Positions 1 to 10,509 of a stretch of DNA of 43,218 nt are shown one piece after another. The translations under genes were made by a program, and so were the position numbers. The notes under the pieces are model-generated. The model made no database searches and was not told the DNA's origin. It saw nothing but the letters and a program-made list of their open reading frames with translations. This DNA comes from Puniceicoccaceae bacterium (GTDB lineage Bacteria > Verrucomicrobiota > Verrucomicrobiia > Opitutales > Coraliomargaritaceae): assembly GCA_002729725.1 (NCBI GenBank), contig PBYS01000081.1:1-43218 (forward strand). The letters run 5' to 3'. Numbering within the stretch: the stretch's first letter is position 1; each line of letters opens with the position of its first letter.

Positions 1-331
1 CATCGATCCAACTACCTGCTGCAAGACTGGGACTCCCGCGGAACTGATAGCGCTTACCTGCCACCGTCGGGATGCTGAAATCGAATAGACTACTCGTAAC
101 CTGAATCGAAGACGGACTAAAGACCGATGTGCGATCAAAAGGATCCGTGCCCCAGACCGACTCAATATAATTGTTCTGCTCGTCGCCGTCGGGATCTTCG
201 TCGCCACTGCCAGCGGCTAGACCGTAATGCGCGACATACACGTCGGACATTTGGTCGTTGTTGACATCCAAGGCACACAGAATCAACGGTGCCAACGCAC
301 TACCAAGAAATAGAAAGGGCCGTCGCTTCAT
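1..331 (-). CDS. Secreted protein with thrombospondin type 3-like calcium-binding segment (3' end outside window)
   Basis: The first 110 codons of a minus-strand gene are visible; the rest lies beyond position 1. The product starts with a basic residue cluster and a hydrophobic stretch (about residues 3-20) that looks like a signal peptide. An Asp/Asn-rich segment follows (DVNNDQ, then DPDGDEQNN ending in GTDP), which matches the short calcium-binding loops called thrombospondin type 3-like or dockerin-like in exported proteins of Verrucomicrobia. After that comes a beta-rich stretch (VAGKRYQFRGSPSL) typical of the small domains found behind such repeats. Its ATG overlaps the TGA of the upstream gene as ATGA, so the two are probably translationally coupled. 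Cell-surface or extracellular location is inferred; the specific function is unknown. Confidence 0.6.
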   Translation of the reverse strand, partial: MKRRPFLFLGSALAPLILCALDVNNDQMSDVYVAHYGLAAGSGDEDPDGDEQNNYIESVWGTDPFDRTSVFSPSSIQVTSSLFDFSIPTVAGKRYQFRGSPSLAAGSWID

Positions 332-1200
332 TTAGCCTCCTGCCCTTCAGGCTCACTGACACGTGAGAAGTTGAGAACGATGTCTTGCGGAACTTCGGGA
401 TTGGCCGCTTTGTAACGCTCGCGTGCCGCTTGTAGCTCCTTGGCGTTCAGATATTCGATACGTAACGCATCCTGACGCGCAAGATAGTAAGTCATCAGGT
501 CGTCTAGCTGCCGATAGACTTCATCGGGGACTGTGCGCGCGTCTTCCGTTACGACCACATACTCTGGTTCCTCCGAACTGAAACGGATAGGTGGCTGCTT
601 CCAATGCGACTCATAGCGGTAACCATGCAGCCGCGCTATTGTCGCATTATTGAGTTCCGCTTCACGATCAATGCGGTAATTGAAACCATTGTAGGTGTAG
701 CAACGGACATCAGTCTCGAAATCACCTAAAAAAGGAAGGTATGTGTAATCCACATTAGTCCACACCGAATAGCGTTCGGATCCAAGCGAAAGCGTCAGTT
801 CCGAATATTCACCGCCGTAAACCATGGAACTGAGCCGCAGGTTGACGGGCTCCAACACTTGCGCCTCGCGAAATTGACGTAGCGCCTCAGCAGAAAATGC
901 CTCAGTGTCAGGCTTTACTTCGCGGACAGAACGCTCTGGCAAGGATATGACTACTTTGCGCAAGACGATACTGCGCTCATCTCCCGAAATAGATGCCTGG
1001 CTAAGCGCTGGCACCGATTCAGTCCTAGCCTTTAACTCAACTTCAGCAGCCTTACGGCTCAGTGCGGCAGTTCCGATCTGATGCTCAGCTTCGACGGTTG
1101 AGATAGGCAGATCGACCAAATCACCCGCCAACAACGAAAGTGGGCTGATGAACATGAACATAGTCAGATGGTATGCGTTCATAATGGTTGGGTGCTTCAA
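328..1200 (-). CDS. Hypothetical exported protein, 290 aa
   Basis: I do not recognise this family. The N-terminus has a hydrophobic segment (about residues 9-25) compatible with a signal peptide. An in-frame Met at residue 7 is an equally possible start. The rest is charged and soluble, with no clear domain; the C-terminal third (from about residue 215) looks helical with many Glu, Arg and Ala. The stop overlaps the start of the next minus-strand gene (ATGA), so it is the first gene of a two-gene unit with the calcium-binding secreted protein. It faces away from the XRE regulator gene, so the spacer 1201-1381 should hold both promoters. The reading frame is long and uninterrupted, so I trust the gene but not a function. 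Confidence 0.6.
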   Translation of the reverse strand: MKHPTIMNAYHLTMFMFISPLSLLAGDLVDLPISTVEAEHQIGTAALSRKAAEVELKARTESVPALSQASISGDERSIVLRKVVISLPERSVREVKPDTEAFSAEALRQFREAQVLEPVNLRLSSMVYGGEYSELTLSLGSERYSVWTNVDYTYLPFLGDFETDVRCYTYNGFNYRIDREAELNNATIARLHGYRYESHWKQPPIRFSSEEPEYVVVTEDARTVPDEVYRQLDDLMTYYLARQDALRIEYLNAKELQAARERYKAANPEVPQDIVLNFSRVSEPEGQEAK

Positions 1201-1327
1201 TGTGTATAACTAACTAGAAGTAGCCATGTCGAGATCAATGAGCCTCAATTGGCATAAAATAGCTAGAAATAAGCCTGCCGACCGAAGTGCATTAGACAAA
1301 ATAAAGAGGTTTGAAACTAAAAACTAA

Positions 1328-1345
1328 TACCCGCATATGTGGGTA
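1328..1345. promoter_or_regulatory. Operator-like dyad upstream of the XRE gene
   Basis: An 18-bp near-perfect palindrome reads TACCC, then a CATATG core, then GGGTA, with one mismatched pair. It lies 37 bp upstream of the TTG start of the XRE regulator and inside the divergent spacer. A dimeric HTH protein could bind here; autoregulation by the adjacent gene is inferred. Confidence 0.45.
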
Positions 1346-1365
1346 GATTTTACAACAACAAAATT

Positions 1366-1379
1366 CCTACAATAGTAGG
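1366..1379. promoter_or_regulatory. Second dyad (CCTAC/GTAGG) at the XRE start codon
   Basis: A perfect inverted repeat with 5-bp arms CCTAC and GTAGG and a 4-bp AATA centre ends 2 bp before the TTG start. It occupies the place where a ribosome binding site should be. It could be an operator whose binding blocks transcription or translation, or an RNA hairpin. No better Shine-Dalgarno sequence is visible. Confidence 0.4.
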
Positions 1380-1381
1380 CA

Positions 1382-1615
1382 TTGAGAATAGAAGAAGCAT
1401 TTGCACAAGTTTTAAGAGAGCAGCGCCGGAGCGCAGGACTCTCTCAGCACGACCTTGCCTACGAAGCTAATATCAATCGCAACAACATTTCACTCTACGA
1501 AACAGGCGAACGGCTTCCAAGCTTCGCCACGTTTTTCGCAATTTGCCGTGCCTTAAAAATACCACCGGAAACTTTAGTAAAAAGGGTAACAGACCTAAAA
1601 CCTAGCACAGAGTAA
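1382..1615 (+). CDS. Small XRE-family HTH transcriptional regulator
   Basis: This 77-residue protein is almost entirely one helix-turn-helix domain of the Cro/C1 (XRE) type. The core LREQRRSAGLSQHDLAYEA, followed by NRNNISLYETGERLPS, matches the family pattern of two helices and a recognition helix ending in E-x-G-x-R-x-P. The TTG at 1382 is the only workable start: an in-frame stop (TAG, 1376-1378) lies two codons upstream and no ATG or GTG occurs before the domain begins. Two dyads sit directly upstream, one touching the start, which suggests self-repression. Small XRE proteins of this size act in phage, restriction-modification or toxin-antitoxin control, but no such partner is next to it here. 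Its target is unknown. Confidence 0.8.
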   Translation: MRIEEAFAQVLREQRRSAGLSQHDLAYEANINRNNISLYETGERLPSFATFFAICRALKIPPETLVKRVTDLKPSTE

Positions 1616-1745
1616 AGTAACAAAGACGTTGCACATCCCGAAAAGCTAGCCTTACATACCCTCTACTTTGAATGGACCGCCCCCGAGAAATCAGAGGCAC
1701 CATAATATACTATAAACTAACCAACGCTGTAAGAAAGGACATACC

Positions 1746-2210
1746 TTGGACATCAAACTAATCAAACAAGTCGTCGACCTCATGAAACGCTCGGACATTT
1801 CCGAATTCGAATTCGAAGAGGACGGCTTCAAGCTACGCCTGAGCAGCAAAGGAGCCGATGCGCCCCAAATCATTCACGCCGCAGCCCCAGTCGCTGCAGC
1901 GCCCGCAGCCGCTGCGGCACCCGCTCCTGCGACAGCCGCAGCCACTGCCCCCGCAGCCGAAGAAAAGGGCATCAGCATCATCAAGTCCCCCATGGTAGGT
2001 ACCTTTTATGCCGCAGCCTCTCCTGAGAGCCCCGCATTTGCTAAGGTCGGCACTAAGGTCGGCAACGACAGCATCGTATGCATCATCGAAGCCATGAAGG
2101 TGATGAACGAAATCCAAGCAGAAATGAGCGGCGTAATCACTGAAGTACTCGTCGAAAACGGTGAAGCGGTCGAATACGGCCAGCCTCTCTTCAAAATTAA
2201 AACAGCCTAA
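1746..2210 (+). CDS. accB: Biotin carboxyl carrier protein of acetyl-CoA carboxylase
   Basis: AccB carries biotin between the biotin carboxylase and carboxyltransferase parts of acetyl-CoA carboxylase, the first step of fatty acid synthesis, in the cytoplasm. The protein has 154 residues, normal for the family. It has an N-terminal helical region, an Ala/Pro-rich linker (about residues 45-72) and a C-terminal biotinyl domain with the EAMKVMN motif; Lys118 is the biotinylation site. The start is TTG, supported by an AAAGGA ribosome binding site 7 bp upstream, one of the few good ones in this window. A TTGCAC box near 1632 could belong to the promoter, but the -10 is weak. accC follows after 9 bp. 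Confidence 0.95.
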   Translation: MDIKLIKQVVDLMKRSDISEFEFEEDGFKLRLSSKGADAPQIIHAAAPVAAAPAAAAAPAPATAAATAPAAEEKGISIIKSPMVGTFYAAASPESPAFAKVGTKVGNDSIVCIIEAMKVMNEIQAEMSGVITEVLVENGEAVEYGQPLFKIKTA

Positions 2211-2219
2211 TCCGTCCGG

Positions 2220-3584
<1,365 letters not shown>

Positions 3585-3611
3585 GCCAATAAATACACTA
3601 TCATACCCATT

Positions 3612-4064
3612 ATGAGCAAGGAACCGGACAATACAAACGAATCAGTCATCCCTACAGTCTCCGAAGATTCAAACACTCTCGGTGACATTCGTATCAATCA
3701 CAGCGTGGTTGCGAGCATCGTTCGCCTCGCTGCGCTCGAAGTTGGTGGCGTCGCTGCCGTAGGTGGTGGCTTTGTCGACGGCATCGCTGAAATCTTCTCC
3801 AAAAAAGGTGATGAACGTGGCGTGCGTGTCGAGGAAGACGAAGTCGGCGATTACCGCATCGAGATCCGCGTGATCCTTCGTTTCGGCGTTGAACTCGCTG
3901 CCGTGGCTACCGAAATGCAACAACGTATAGCGGAACAGGTCGAAAAGATGACCAGTAAGAACGTCGCTCGTGTCAACGTGATCATCGACGGAGTCCGCAC
4001 CAACGACGAAGAAGAAGAAGCCAACGAGAAAGAGGACTGGTCTGAACAGCCCCACACAGACTAA
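3612..4064 (+). CDS. Asp23/Gls24 family envelope stress protein
   Basis: The central part, from [25 protein letters not shown] through the [11 protein letters not shown] strand to the C-terminal helix of about residue 120, fits the Asp23/Gls24 (alkaline shock protein 23) family. These are small cytoplasmic proteins that, in Gram-positive bacteria, coat the membrane through an AmaP-type anchor and affect cell-wall stress. The C-terminal 25 residues are very acidic. The gene follows accC by 27 bp and is followed by a membrane protein resembling AmaP, which supports the pairing. There is no clear Shine-Dalgarno sequence. The role in a diderm bacterium is not established; the link to fatty acid synthesis is only by position. 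Confidence 0.8.
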   Translation: MSKEPDNTNESVIPTVSEDSNTLGDIRINHSVVASIVRLAALEVGGVAAVGGGFVDGIAEIFSKKGDERGVRVEEDEVGDYRIEIRVILRFGVELAAVATEMQQRIAEQVEKMTSKNVARVNVIIDGVRTNDEEEEANEKEDWSEQPHTD

Positions 4065-4104
4065 GCGCTGCTCACAGCGCCTCTCCACTTAATCCCGTAA
4101 TCCA

Positions 4105-4647
4105 ATGAACTTCAGCGACGTCTACGAAGCCATCCAGCAATTACCTCAGCCTGAGTCCCTCTATATATGTGGAACCGTCTTAGCGCTGTTGTTCTTACTA
4201 TTGCTACTGGTGCGTCGACAGCCGAAAAACGTCGTGGCCTACACAACAGAAAGCGGGCGCGTCATGGTGAGCCGCCAGGCCATCGTAGAATTGGTGCAAA
4301 CTTCTTGCGAACAAATCCAAGACGTCTCAAAGCCACAAGTTAAGATTACAATCAAAGGTCGAACCACCCACTTTGAGATCCGCATTAAGCTACTCAGTGG
4401 TGGGCGCCTTCGCCAAATAGAACAAACTCTACAAAGCCACTTAAGAGAGGCTCTCACAGAGAATCTAGGCATCGAAAACCTAGGCCACATCAACATCGTA
4501 GCGACTGGCTTTAAAAGCGGTCGCATCGAATCTAAGCTGCCAAACAAGGCGCCGGTAGCCATGCCCACGCCTGCCATCGAAAGCTCCACAGCGGACGATG
4601 CAGCTACAGCACTTAACCTAGAGTCCAAGGATAGCTCCAAGAGCTAA
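4105..4647 (+). CDS. AmaP-like membrane anchor protein
   Basis: This 180-residue protein has one transmembrane segment near the N-terminus (about residues 19-36, IYICGTVLALLFLLLLLV preceded by a Ser-Leu turn). A cytoplasmic domain follows with the pattern SGRVMVSRQAIVELVQTSCEQI and a KITIKGRTTHFEIRIKL strand region, similar to the Asp23-related domain of alkaline shock membrane anchor (AmaP) proteins. The tail from about residue 150 is Ser/Ala-rich and probably disordered. Placement directly behind the Asp23/Gls24 gene supports a complex of the two at the inner membrane. The family assignment comes from overall layout, not a sequence search. Confidence 0.65.
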   Translation: MNFSDVYEAIQQLPQPESLYICGTVLALLFLLLLLVRRQPKNVVAYTTESGRVMVSRQAIVELVQTSCEQIQDVSKPQVKITIKGRTTHFEIRIKLLSGGRLRQIEQTLQSHLREALTENLGIENLGHINIVATGFKSGRIESKLPNKAPVAMPTPAIESSTADDAATALNLESKDSSKS

Positions 4648-4657
4648 CTAGCCGTCG

Positions 4658-5161
4658 ATGTCCGTATCCGCGGCTTCAACACGCAATTTTGCGACCTGGT
4701 GCGCAACACAGCGCACTAGGCAACGCACTCCCCTCGCCACAGCGCTTGGACTTCTCATCATTTGCCTATCGCTCGGCCTGAGCGCCTGCCAGAATCAAGA
4801 GACTCGCGAGCAACAGGCCTTCGCAGATTCCTTTCGCGCCGCAAACCAAGCCAGCGGCCTCGGGCCCATGCTGGCCCTATACGAACTCAGCGGCAGCACA
4901 GAGCAAACTATAAGCTTACTAAAGAGCGCGCTCATCAACGAGCTCGGCTTGCCCATTGCTCGTATCGAATTTGAGCCACTCAGTGGGCGCCCCGAAGAAA
5001 CCATCCATTACACCCACAATGGGATTGAATATGGCCCGACACTTGAGCCACAGATGCGCATGCGGGTGAGCTACGCGACCGAGGACGGCTTTGAGAGCCT
5101 CTATAGCATTGGTAAAAATACCACGGGGCGATGGCGCATCGTCAGCAGCCGGCCACTCTAG
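4658..5161 (+). CDS. Putative lipoprotein, 167 aa
   Basis: The protein has an unusually long basic N-terminal region, then a hydrophobic stretch ending in a lipobox L-S-A-C at residues 41-44, so Cys44 would be lipidated. The mature part (about 123 residues) is an alpha/beta domain with no motif I recognise. It starts 10 bp after the AmaP-like gene and closes this plus-strand group. The long region before the lipobox may mean the true start is further in, but no in-frame ATG lies between residue 1 and the hydrophobic core. An envelope role is inferred from lipidation and neighbours only. Confidence 0.6.
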   Translation: MSVSAASTRNFATWCATQRTRQRTPLATALGLLIICLSLGLSACQNQETREQQAFADSFRAANQASGLGPMLALYELSGSTEQTISLLKSALINELGLPIARIEFEPLSGRPEETIHYTHNGIEYGPTLEPQMRMRVSYATEDGFESLYSIGKNTTGRWRIVSSRPL

Positions 5162-5199
5162 CCATCCCGCACATCCTGCACTAACAGACGGCTACTTCG

Positions 5200-5233
5200 T
5201 TGGCAGGAGACGCTCTCCAGCCCCGCCTGCCAA
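5200..5233. repeat. Nested inverted repeat in the lipoprotein-tRNA spacer
   Basis: Perfect 8-bp arms TTGGCAGG and CCTGCCAA enclose an 18-bp centre. Within this, GGAGA-CGC-TCTCC forms a second small hairpin that overlaps the left arm by two bases. No T-run follows, so it is not a standard terminator. It resembles a short dispersed palindromic element. The rest of 5162-5295 shows nothing else. Confidence 0.45.
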
Positions 5234-5295
5234 TAGTTGCACATACGATCCGCATGATGTGCTACAGCTCTGAGTAGATCGAAGCATCTGAGCAT

Positions 5296-5327
5296 AAAAA
5301 AGGCCTCCGAAGTGATCGGAGGCCTTT
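5296..5327 (-). terminator. Rho-independent terminator downstream of tRNA-Gly
   Basis: A 12-bp perfect stem (AAAGGCCTCCGA, 5299-5310, pairing with 5316-5327) has a 5-base loop and, on the minus strand, ends in a run of T (the A-run at 5296-5301 on the plus strand). It begins 8 bp beyond the tRNA 3' end, so it ends the tRNA transcript. The TTT on the other side is short, so it may also weakly stop plus-strand transcripts. Confidence 0.85.
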
Positions 5328-5334
5328 AAGAAAA

Positions 5335-5410
<76 letters not shown>

Positions 5411-5495
5411 TTTCGTTGAAGAAGTCGGTAGAATCTATATCCAACTCCTTATGTCAATGAGTTTTTAGAAAAAACTTCAAAAAACTTTTCAAAAC

Positions 5496-6368
5496 CTACT
5501 GTTCGAGGTCTAAATCGATCAAAAGTTTGCGGCGAACCGTATCAGGCAAGGCAATTAAGTCGTTTTCACGCAAACTCTTAGCCACCTCATCGTCAAACAA
5601 TTCGCGAATCACTTTGCGCAACTTTTCTGCATCGCGCGGGTTGTAGGCAATGTAAAAGGCGAGACGGATCGGATAGTCTCCATAGTGCACATTATCATCC
5701 GAAGGACCAAATGCAGGCGCATCGGAGTCGCTCCCGGAGGAGACCATCAGCACCTTAACGCTGCTCTTAGTCGGCATGCGCGACAAAATGGCAATAGAAG
5801 CGAGCTCGGAGCGTAACAAATCTTCAATTTCAGTATCCTTTACCATCGCGACACTGGGCTTCATCGCACCTCCCTTGAAAACAGTGTATTTAAACAACTC
5901 TAGCGCGATACTCTCTTCACTAGTACCTGCCAGCGGCTTAATATTTCGGCTACCCCAGCCAGAAAGCCCCAGCTCACCCCAAGTATTGAAACTAAACTCT
6001 TCGTTGGTGCCGAAGATACCACCTAAGTGAGAAAGGCTAATCTCGTCGAGCGGATTGCTTTCATTGACCACGACCACTGCCACATCATAAGCAAACGGAT
6101 AGATACTAAACTCCTCACGCGGAACTTCAGAGCCCTCAGGCACGGCGATAATCGCCAGGTCAATTTCGTCAGAACGCAAGCGGTCGAGTGCGGGTAAGCT
6201 TCCAATACTATCAATAGTAAAAGTCGTGTCATACTCACTCCCATAAGCTTCAAGCGGAGCTTGAATATACTCAGCAAGCAAATCAGAAGCAGCGATGCGG
6301 ATTTCTTCGGCATGGACTGAAGTGATCAGCGCAAAGGGTAGTAAAAAAAGCGTTTTGCCAAGATTCAT
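5496..6368 (-). CDS. Periplasmic phosphate-binding-like (PstS family) protein
   Basis: An N-terminal signal peptide (about residues 1-20, ending V-H-A) precedes a type 2 periplasmic-binding fold of about 270 residues, resembling the PstS-like or molybdate-binding-like domains. It shows the opening strand IRIAASDLLAEYI and the IDLAIIAVP strand near residue 75. The ATG at 6368 is preferred over a TTG two codons upstream; neither has a clear ribosome binding site. No ABC permease or ATPase is adjacent, so transport is not shown; some such proteins act as stand-alone sensors. It lies 94 bp downstream of the sigma-54-type response regulator on the same strand and may share its transcript. The ligand is unknown. 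Confidence 0.65.
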   Translation of the reverse strand: MNLGKTLFLLPFALITSVHAEEIRIAASDLLAEYIQAPLEAYGSEYDTTFTIDSIGSLPALDRLRSDEIDLAIIAVPEGSEVPREEFSIYPFAYDVAVVVVNESNPLDEISLSHLGGIFGTNEEFSFNTWGELGLSGWGSRNIKPLAGTSEESIALELFKYTVFKGGAMKPSVAMVKDTEIEDLLRSELASIAILSRMPTKSSVKVLMVSSGSDSDAPAFGPSDDNVHYGDYPIRLAFYIAYNPRDAEKLRKVIRELFDDEVAKSLRENDLIALPDTVRRKLLIDLDLEQ

Positions 6369-6462
6369 GGTCAATCGTCGTTGGTATATTCTCAGGTATT
6401 AATAAAACAGTGCTCTCTTTTTGAATGCTAGACATAGAGAGTCAAACTATTAGCGGCGTGGC

Positions 6463-7839
6463 TTACTTTTGCACGTCGAGTTCGGGCCACTGGATTAACT
6501 TGCGGTGCAAGGTACGGCGGCTAATGCCCATCAGCTCCGCCGCATGCGTCCGATTACCGTTGGCTTTCATGAGTGCATTACGCAGCAGGCGCTTCTCATT
6601 TTCTTCCTTACTCAGTGTGGGGCCCGCGGAAAGCAGAGGCGTTTCGTGCGTTGTCGCCTCCGCCCCCGCGACGGCAGAGTATTTTGCATCTAAATCATAC
6701 TCCGTCACTTCATTGCCTCGCTTCAGCACGACTGTATTCTCGCAAAAGTTACGCAGCTCCCGAATGTTGCCTGGCCAGCTGTAGGCACGCAGCACGCGCA
6801 ACGCCCCATCACTCAAATCCGGTGGTGGTAAATCGTTCTCCTCCGCAAACTGATCAATGTAATAATTCAACAATACGGGCAGGTCTTCCTTGCGCTCACG
6901 TAGAGGCGGTAAATTAATCGTGACTACATTTAAACGATACAGGAGGTCTTCGCGAAACTCACCGCTCTTGGCCATCTCACTTAAATTACGATTGGTCGCA
7001 CATACGAGACGCACATCTACGTGAATCGACTTGGAACTACCGAGACGTTCGAAGCTGCGCGTTTCTAAAAAACGCAGAAGTTTGACTTGGGTCGACGCGT
7101 CAATCTCGCCAATTTCATCCAAGAAGAGCGTGCCCCCGTCGGCGGCCTCAAAGCGGCCGATGCGCCGCTCGGTCGCGCCGGTATAGGCGCCCTTTTCGTG
7201 ACCGAAGAGCTCGCTCTCTAATAAATTGGCCGCTAAGGCGGCGCAGTGAATCGGCACAAAGGCCTGACGCGAGCGATTGCTGTTTTGATGTATGGCCTGA
7301 GCGATGAGTTCCTTACCCGTGCCGGTCTCCCCCTCAAGCAAGACAGTGGCTTTCGACGGGGCGACTAATTTCACCTTGTCCAAGACATCGGTCAAACCAG
7401 GCGAATTGCCCACGATCCCATTAAAGCTATATTTCTTATCCAGACGCTCATGCAGCACGACGTTTTCTTCTTCGATCTGACGACTTTGTAACGCTCGCTT
7501 GATTAAAATCTCTAATTTTTCCAGACTGACCGGCTTAGTCAGAAAGTCGAACGCCCCACGCCGCATCGCTTCCACCGCAGTTTCGACATTGCCATAGGCA
7601 GTCATCATGATGCAAATCGGTCGATTCGGCAGCGTAATGGCACGGTCAATCACCTTCAGGCCCGACTTACCCGCCATCCGCAAATCAGTCAAAACGACAT
7701 CAAAACTCTCTGCATCCATCAGGTTAAAAGCCTCGTCCGCGCCGGAAGCCATATAGACTTCATACTCGTCCTCCAGCGCCAGCGCGAGGCCTTCGCGGGT
7801 ATTCTTCTCATCATCAACAATTAAAATGGTTGCAGGCAT
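6463..7839 (-). CDS. Sigma-54-dependent response regulator, NtrC/ZraR type
   Basis: This 458-residue protein has the full three-part layout of bacterial enhancer-binding proteins. An N-terminal receiver domain carries D52 for phosphorylation, T80 and K102. A central AAA+ domain has Walker A GETGTGKE at 170-177, the sigma-54-contact loop GAYTGA at 217-222 (the common form is GAFTGA) and Walker B GGTLFLDE near 236. The C-terminus is a Fis-type helix-turn-helix, NRTHAAELMGISRRTLHRKL. It would activate RpoN promoters after phosphorylation. No histidine kinase gene is adjacent. The start at 7839 gives the usual N-terminus (MPATILIVDDE). An upstream in-frame ATG at 7890 has a better ribosome binding site (GAGAGG) but adds 17 mostly hydrophobic residues. 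Confidence 0.92.
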   Translation of the reverse strand: MPATILIVDDEKNTREGLALALEDEYEVYMASGADEAFNLMDAESFDVVLTDLRMAGKSGLKVIDRAITLPNRPICIMMTAYGNVETAVEAMRRGAFDFLTKPVSLEKLEILIKRALQSRQIEEENVVLHERLDKKYSFNGIVGNSPGLTDVLDKVKLVAPSKATVLLEGETGTGKELIAQAIHQNSNRSRQAFVPIHCAALAANLLESELFGHEKGAYTGATERRIGRFEAADGGTLFLDEIGEIDASTQVKLLRFLETRSFERLGSSKSIHVDVRLVCATNRNLSEMAKSGEFREDLLYRLNVVTINLPPLRERKEDLPVLLNYYIDQFAEENDLPPPDLSDGALRVLRAYSWPGNIRELRNFCENTVVLKRGNEVTEYDLDAKYSAVAGAEATTHETPLLSAGPTLSKEENEKRLLRNALMKANGNRTHAAELMGISRRTLHRKLIQWPELDVQK

Positions 7840-7958
7840 ATGAGACAATAAGGCACATAGGAGCAAACAATGCAATATTCTGATTGCCATGAAACCTCTC
7901 GTTTTCTCCCCTGTCAGTTTATGCTTCCCGAGCGCTTCTGCCTACCACTACAAGTTTT

Positions 7959-8954
<996 letters not shown>

Positions 8955-8969
8955 GCCTAAACCACCGAT

Positions 8970-9004
8970 CCCCATCACTCATCATTCATCCCCCATAACT
9001 CATC
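8970..9004 (+). repeat. Degenerate 7-bp tandem array before the DUF58 gene
   Basis: Five consecutive heptamers follow the pattern MYYCATM (M is A or C, Y is C or T), for example ACTCATC and ATTCATC. The CAT falls at the same position in every unit. The array fills most of the 54-bp spacer between moxR and the DUF58 gene and ends 4 bp before the GTG start. There is no Shine-Dalgarno sequence. Similar arrays with other consensus sequences precede the suf genes. Confidence 0.6.
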
Positions 9005-9008
9005 CATA

Positions 9009-9908
9009 GTGACTCCATCCGACATCATCAAAAAGGTCCGTCGCCTCGAAATTCGCACGCGACGCCTCGTCACAGATTCCGTGACAGGGGCCTACTACAG
9101 CTCCTTTAAAGGGCGTGGTATGGACTTCGAGGAGGTGCGCGAATACGCCATCGGCGACGACGTGCGCACCATCGATTGGAATGTCTCGGCCAAAATGGAT
9201 CGGCCCTTTGTCAAAGTCTTTCGCGAAGAACGCGAACTGACGCTGATGCTCTTGATTGATCTGAGTGCCTCGGGCATCTTCGGCTCGATCGATCAAAACA
9301 AGCGCGAGCGCTCCGCCGAAATTGCCAGCGTCATCGCATTTTCCGCCTCGCAAAATAATGACAAGGTCGGCCTGCTCATCTACACCGACGAGGTCGAGCA
9401 TTACTTGCCCCCCAAAAAGGGACGGCGGCACATTTTACGTGTCATCCGCGACCTGCTCTTTTTCAAGCCTCAAGGCAAAGGCACCAACCACAAGGCCGCA
9501 CTCGACTACCTAAACCGCGTGCAACGCCGCAAGAGCGTGGTCTTTCTCATTTCCGACTTTCTAGAAAATGAACAGGGCCCCCAGCAGGAACGCCCTCTCT
9601 TCACCACACTGGCGCTCACCCACCAGCGCCACGACTTAGTCAGCATCGCACTGAGTGATCCGCGCGAATATGAACTACCCGAAGTCGGACTGATCACGCT
9701 CGAAGACGCCGAAACTGGCGAAATGGTCGAGCTCGACACCAGTAGCCGCAGCGTGCGTGCGCGCTATAAAGAGCAAGCCCAACAACGCCGTGAAAACTTT
9801 AAAACCGGGATGCGTAAAAAGGGCCTAGATTGGATCGAAGCCAGCACCGACCGCCCCTACCTGCCCGCCCTGCGCCAACTCTTCGCCCGCCGTGCGAGCC
9901 GACATTAA
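9009..9908 (+). CDS. DUF58 domain protein of the MoxR-Bat operon
   Basis: DUF58 proteins are VWA-like cytoplasmic proteins encoded next to moxR and thought to work with it. The 299 residues contain the diagnostic DUF58 motif RGMDFEEVREYAIGDDVRTIDW (about residues 36-57), then a VWA-like domain with LLIDLSASG in the place of the metal-binding motif. The start is GTG, with no ribosome binding site but a 7-bp repeat array upstream. Gene order (moxR, DUF58, DUF4381, VWA genes) is the standard arrangement. Confidence 0.92.
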   Translation: MTPSDIIKKVRRLEIRTRRLVTDSVTGAYYSSFKGRGMDFEEVREYAIGDDVRTIDWNVSAKMDRPFVKVFREERELTLMLLIDLSASGIFGSIDQNKRERSAEIASVIAFSASQNNDKVGLLIYTDEVEHYLPPKKGRRHILRVIRDLLFFKPQGKGTNHKAALDYLNRVQRRKSVVFLISDFLENEQGPQQERPLFTTLALTHQRHDLVSIALSDPREYELPEVGLITLEDAETGEMVELDTSSRSVRARYKEQAQQRRENFKTGMRKKGLDWIEASTDRPYLPALRQLFARRASRH

Positions 9909-9948
9909 ATCGAAAAGTTAAACCAATGATCCGTCACAAGAATTTTTG

Positions 9949-10509
9949 ATGAGCCTTCTCGCACAAATGCCCGCATCCGCACCGCAACTGCCGCCCCTCC
10001 CCGAAGGGCCGACATTTGATCGCGTGCGCGGCCCCATCGAAATCCCAACTTACGAAACATGGCAAATTGCACTGGCAGTCGCAGTCGGCACACTCTTGCT
10101 CGGGCTGCTTATTTGGTTTTTCATTCGAGCCCGCAGCAAGGCTCCAAACGCGATCCCTCCACGTGAGAGTGCACTCGCAGAGCTCGAAACAGCCGCTCAA
10201 CTCACTGAAAACGACGACGAGCGTTTCGCACAACTCAGTTCACAAGCTCTACGCCGCTACCTCGAAAAGGGCCTCGGCTTACGCTTTAGCGCATGTACTA
10301 GCGAAGAGTTTCTAGGCAGCCTAAAAGGCAACACTCGCTTCCCCCTAGAGTTTCAAGAACAACTCGCCGAGGTGCTCACCATCTTTGATCAGATCAAATT
10401 TGCGCAAAAACCAGTAAGCCAAGAGACACGCAGCCAGATCATCCAAAGCGTAAGCCAGCTCATCGAACAAGCACATGCGGTCACACATGAGGAAGGAGCC
10501 CAGGCATGA
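9949..10509 (+). CDS. DUF4381-like membrane protein of the Bat operon
   Basis: This 186-residue protein has a Pro-rich N-terminal stretch, one transmembrane helix (about residues 43-61, followed by a basic R-A-R-S-K turn) and a helical cytoplasmic domain with [20 protein letters not shown]. This fits the DUF4381 family found between DUF58 and batA genes. The ATG at 9949 is chosen over a TTG one codon earlier. The stop overlaps the batA start (ATGA). The function is unknown; a membrane link for the MoxR-VWA machinery is inferred from context. Confidence 0.75.
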   Translation: MSLLAQMPASAPQLPPLPEGPTFDRVRGPIEIPTYETWQIALAVAVGTLLLGLLIWFFIRARSKAPNAIPPRESALAELETAAQLTENDDERFAQLSSQALRRYLEKGLGLRFSACTSEEFLGSLKGNTRFPLEFQEQLAEVLTIFDQIKFAQKPVSQETRSQIIQSVSQLIEQAHAVTHEEGAQA

